Of a DNA stretch of 64,000 nucleotides, positions 63,680-64,000 are shown piece after piece. Numbering within the stretch: the stretch's first letter is position 1; every line of letters begins with the position of its first letter. Under the pieces are notes generated by a model that was not told the origin of the DNA, ran no database searches, and saw only the letters and a list, made by a program, of their open reading frames with translations. The stretch covers positions 3,326 through 67,325 of the forward strand of contig DATDGR010000181.1 of the NCBI GenBank assembly GCA_036521995.1, written 5' to 3'. Both the position numbers and the translations under genes were made by a program. This DNA is from Gp13-AA77 sp036521995. Lineage in GTDB: Bacteria > Acidobacteriota > Terriglobia > UBA7540.

Positions 63680-64000
63680 TCATAAGGAAACGTGCCGCGC
63701 AGCGGCCTCCTTGTTGTTTTGAGCCAACAGCCCGCACTCAAACTCAGCCGGCGGCCTGTAGCCGAGCGCGGAGTGCAGACGTTTTGGGTTGTAAACCTTC
63801 TCCAGAAATCCGCCGATGCCGGCCCGGGCCTCGGCCAGGTCGCGATATTCCGTCCGGTAAACTTCCTCGTATTTCAGGGTCTTGATGAACGATTCGCAGG
63901 CGGCATTGTCCCAGGGATTCCCCGGGCGCGACATGCTGATCCGGACGCCGTGGTGGTGAAGCAGTTGGGTGTAATCGCGGCTGGCGTATTGCACGCCGCG
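63680..64000 (-). CDS. IS3-family transposase, C-terminal part (cut by window edge)
   Basis: The frame is open to the right edge. The visible 106 residues are the end of an rve-type integrase core: GVQYASRDYTQLLHHHGVRI, SMSRPGNPWDNAACESFIKT (with the conserved NP-D-N and catalytic Glu), LKYEEVYRTEYRDLAEARAG and YNPKRLHSALGYRPPAEFE. This is the standard OrfB C-terminus of IS3-family elements. The stop is at 63680-63682. The rest of the element lies outside the window, so intactness cannot be judged. Confidence 0.93.
   Translation of the reverse strand, partial: RGVQYASRDYTQLLHHHGVRISMSRPGNPWDNAACESFIKTLKYEEVYRTEYRDLAEARAGIGGFLEKVYNPKRLHSALGYRPPAEFECGLLAQNNKEAAARHVSL

Overview
The window reads as a chromosomal segment of a GC-rich Gram-negative bacterium, most likely an Acidobacteriota member of the Solibacter/Bryobacter type. 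The indications are an Oar-like TonB receptor with an N-terminal carboxypeptidase-regulatory domain, a multiheme cytochrome / TPR / ASPIC-UnbV gene set, several secreted glycoside hydrolases, TAT-exported oxidoreductase and isomerase paralogues, and many short dispersed intergenic repeats. The taxonomic call is inference from gene content. No rRNA or marker gene was used.

Layout. 0-3 kb: a beta-propeller fragment cut by the window edge, a MetE-like zinc methyltransferase and msrB. 3-13.4 kb: a secreted clan-A glycoside hydrolase, rfaE2, mfd, a SurA-like chaperone, a YhaM-like nuclease, a BlaI-type repressor and fabZ, all on the plus strand and partly overlapping. 13.4-17.3 kb: a GH67 alpha-glucuronidase under a XylR-type regulator (minus). 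18.3-27.2 kb: a TonB-dependent receptor, then a divergent pair of a 7-heme cytochrome (minus) and a TPR protein plus an ASPIC/UnbV protein (plus). 27-31 kb: an APC permease followed by two nested IS630-family elements. 31.3-35 kb: a GH43 arabinanase-like enzyme, a secreted protein with an unusual C-terminal tail, and decayed small genes. 35.3-44.2 kb: tRNA-Phe, ftsK, a decayed DUF433/DUF5615 toxin-antitoxin remnant, an oligopeptidase B-like protease, uppP and ribonuclease J. 44.3-54.7 kb: a TgpA-type transglutaminase, a Gfo/Idh/MocA oxidoreductase, a SYLF protein, a NYN-LOTUS protein, and an operon of amidohydrolase, SIS-domain protein and TIM-barrel isomerase. 54.9-64 kb: an ECF sigma/anti-sigma pair, a small conserved-looking protein, a flavoprotein disulfide reductase, mpg, leuB, leuA and the edge of an IS3-family element.

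Functionally, the secreted GH (3.2 kb), GH67 with XylR, GH43 and the TonB receptor fit growth on plant hemicellulose or pectin side chains. The rest is housekeeping: DNA repair coupling, cell-envelope precursors, fatty-acid synthesis, RNA decay, chromosome segregation and leucine synthesis.

The least explained material is intergenic: (i) a dispersed repeat built on CCGGTCAATGAG with five copies; (ii) tandem GAACCC/TTTAGAATC repeats in inverted orientation on both sides of the lpd-like/mpg/leuB/leuA block; (iii) an inverted pair of covarying hairpins at 56.3-56.45 kb resembling a REPIN; (iv) a repeat-like insert inside the mfd reading frame. I saw no CRISPR array, prophage or recognised defence island.
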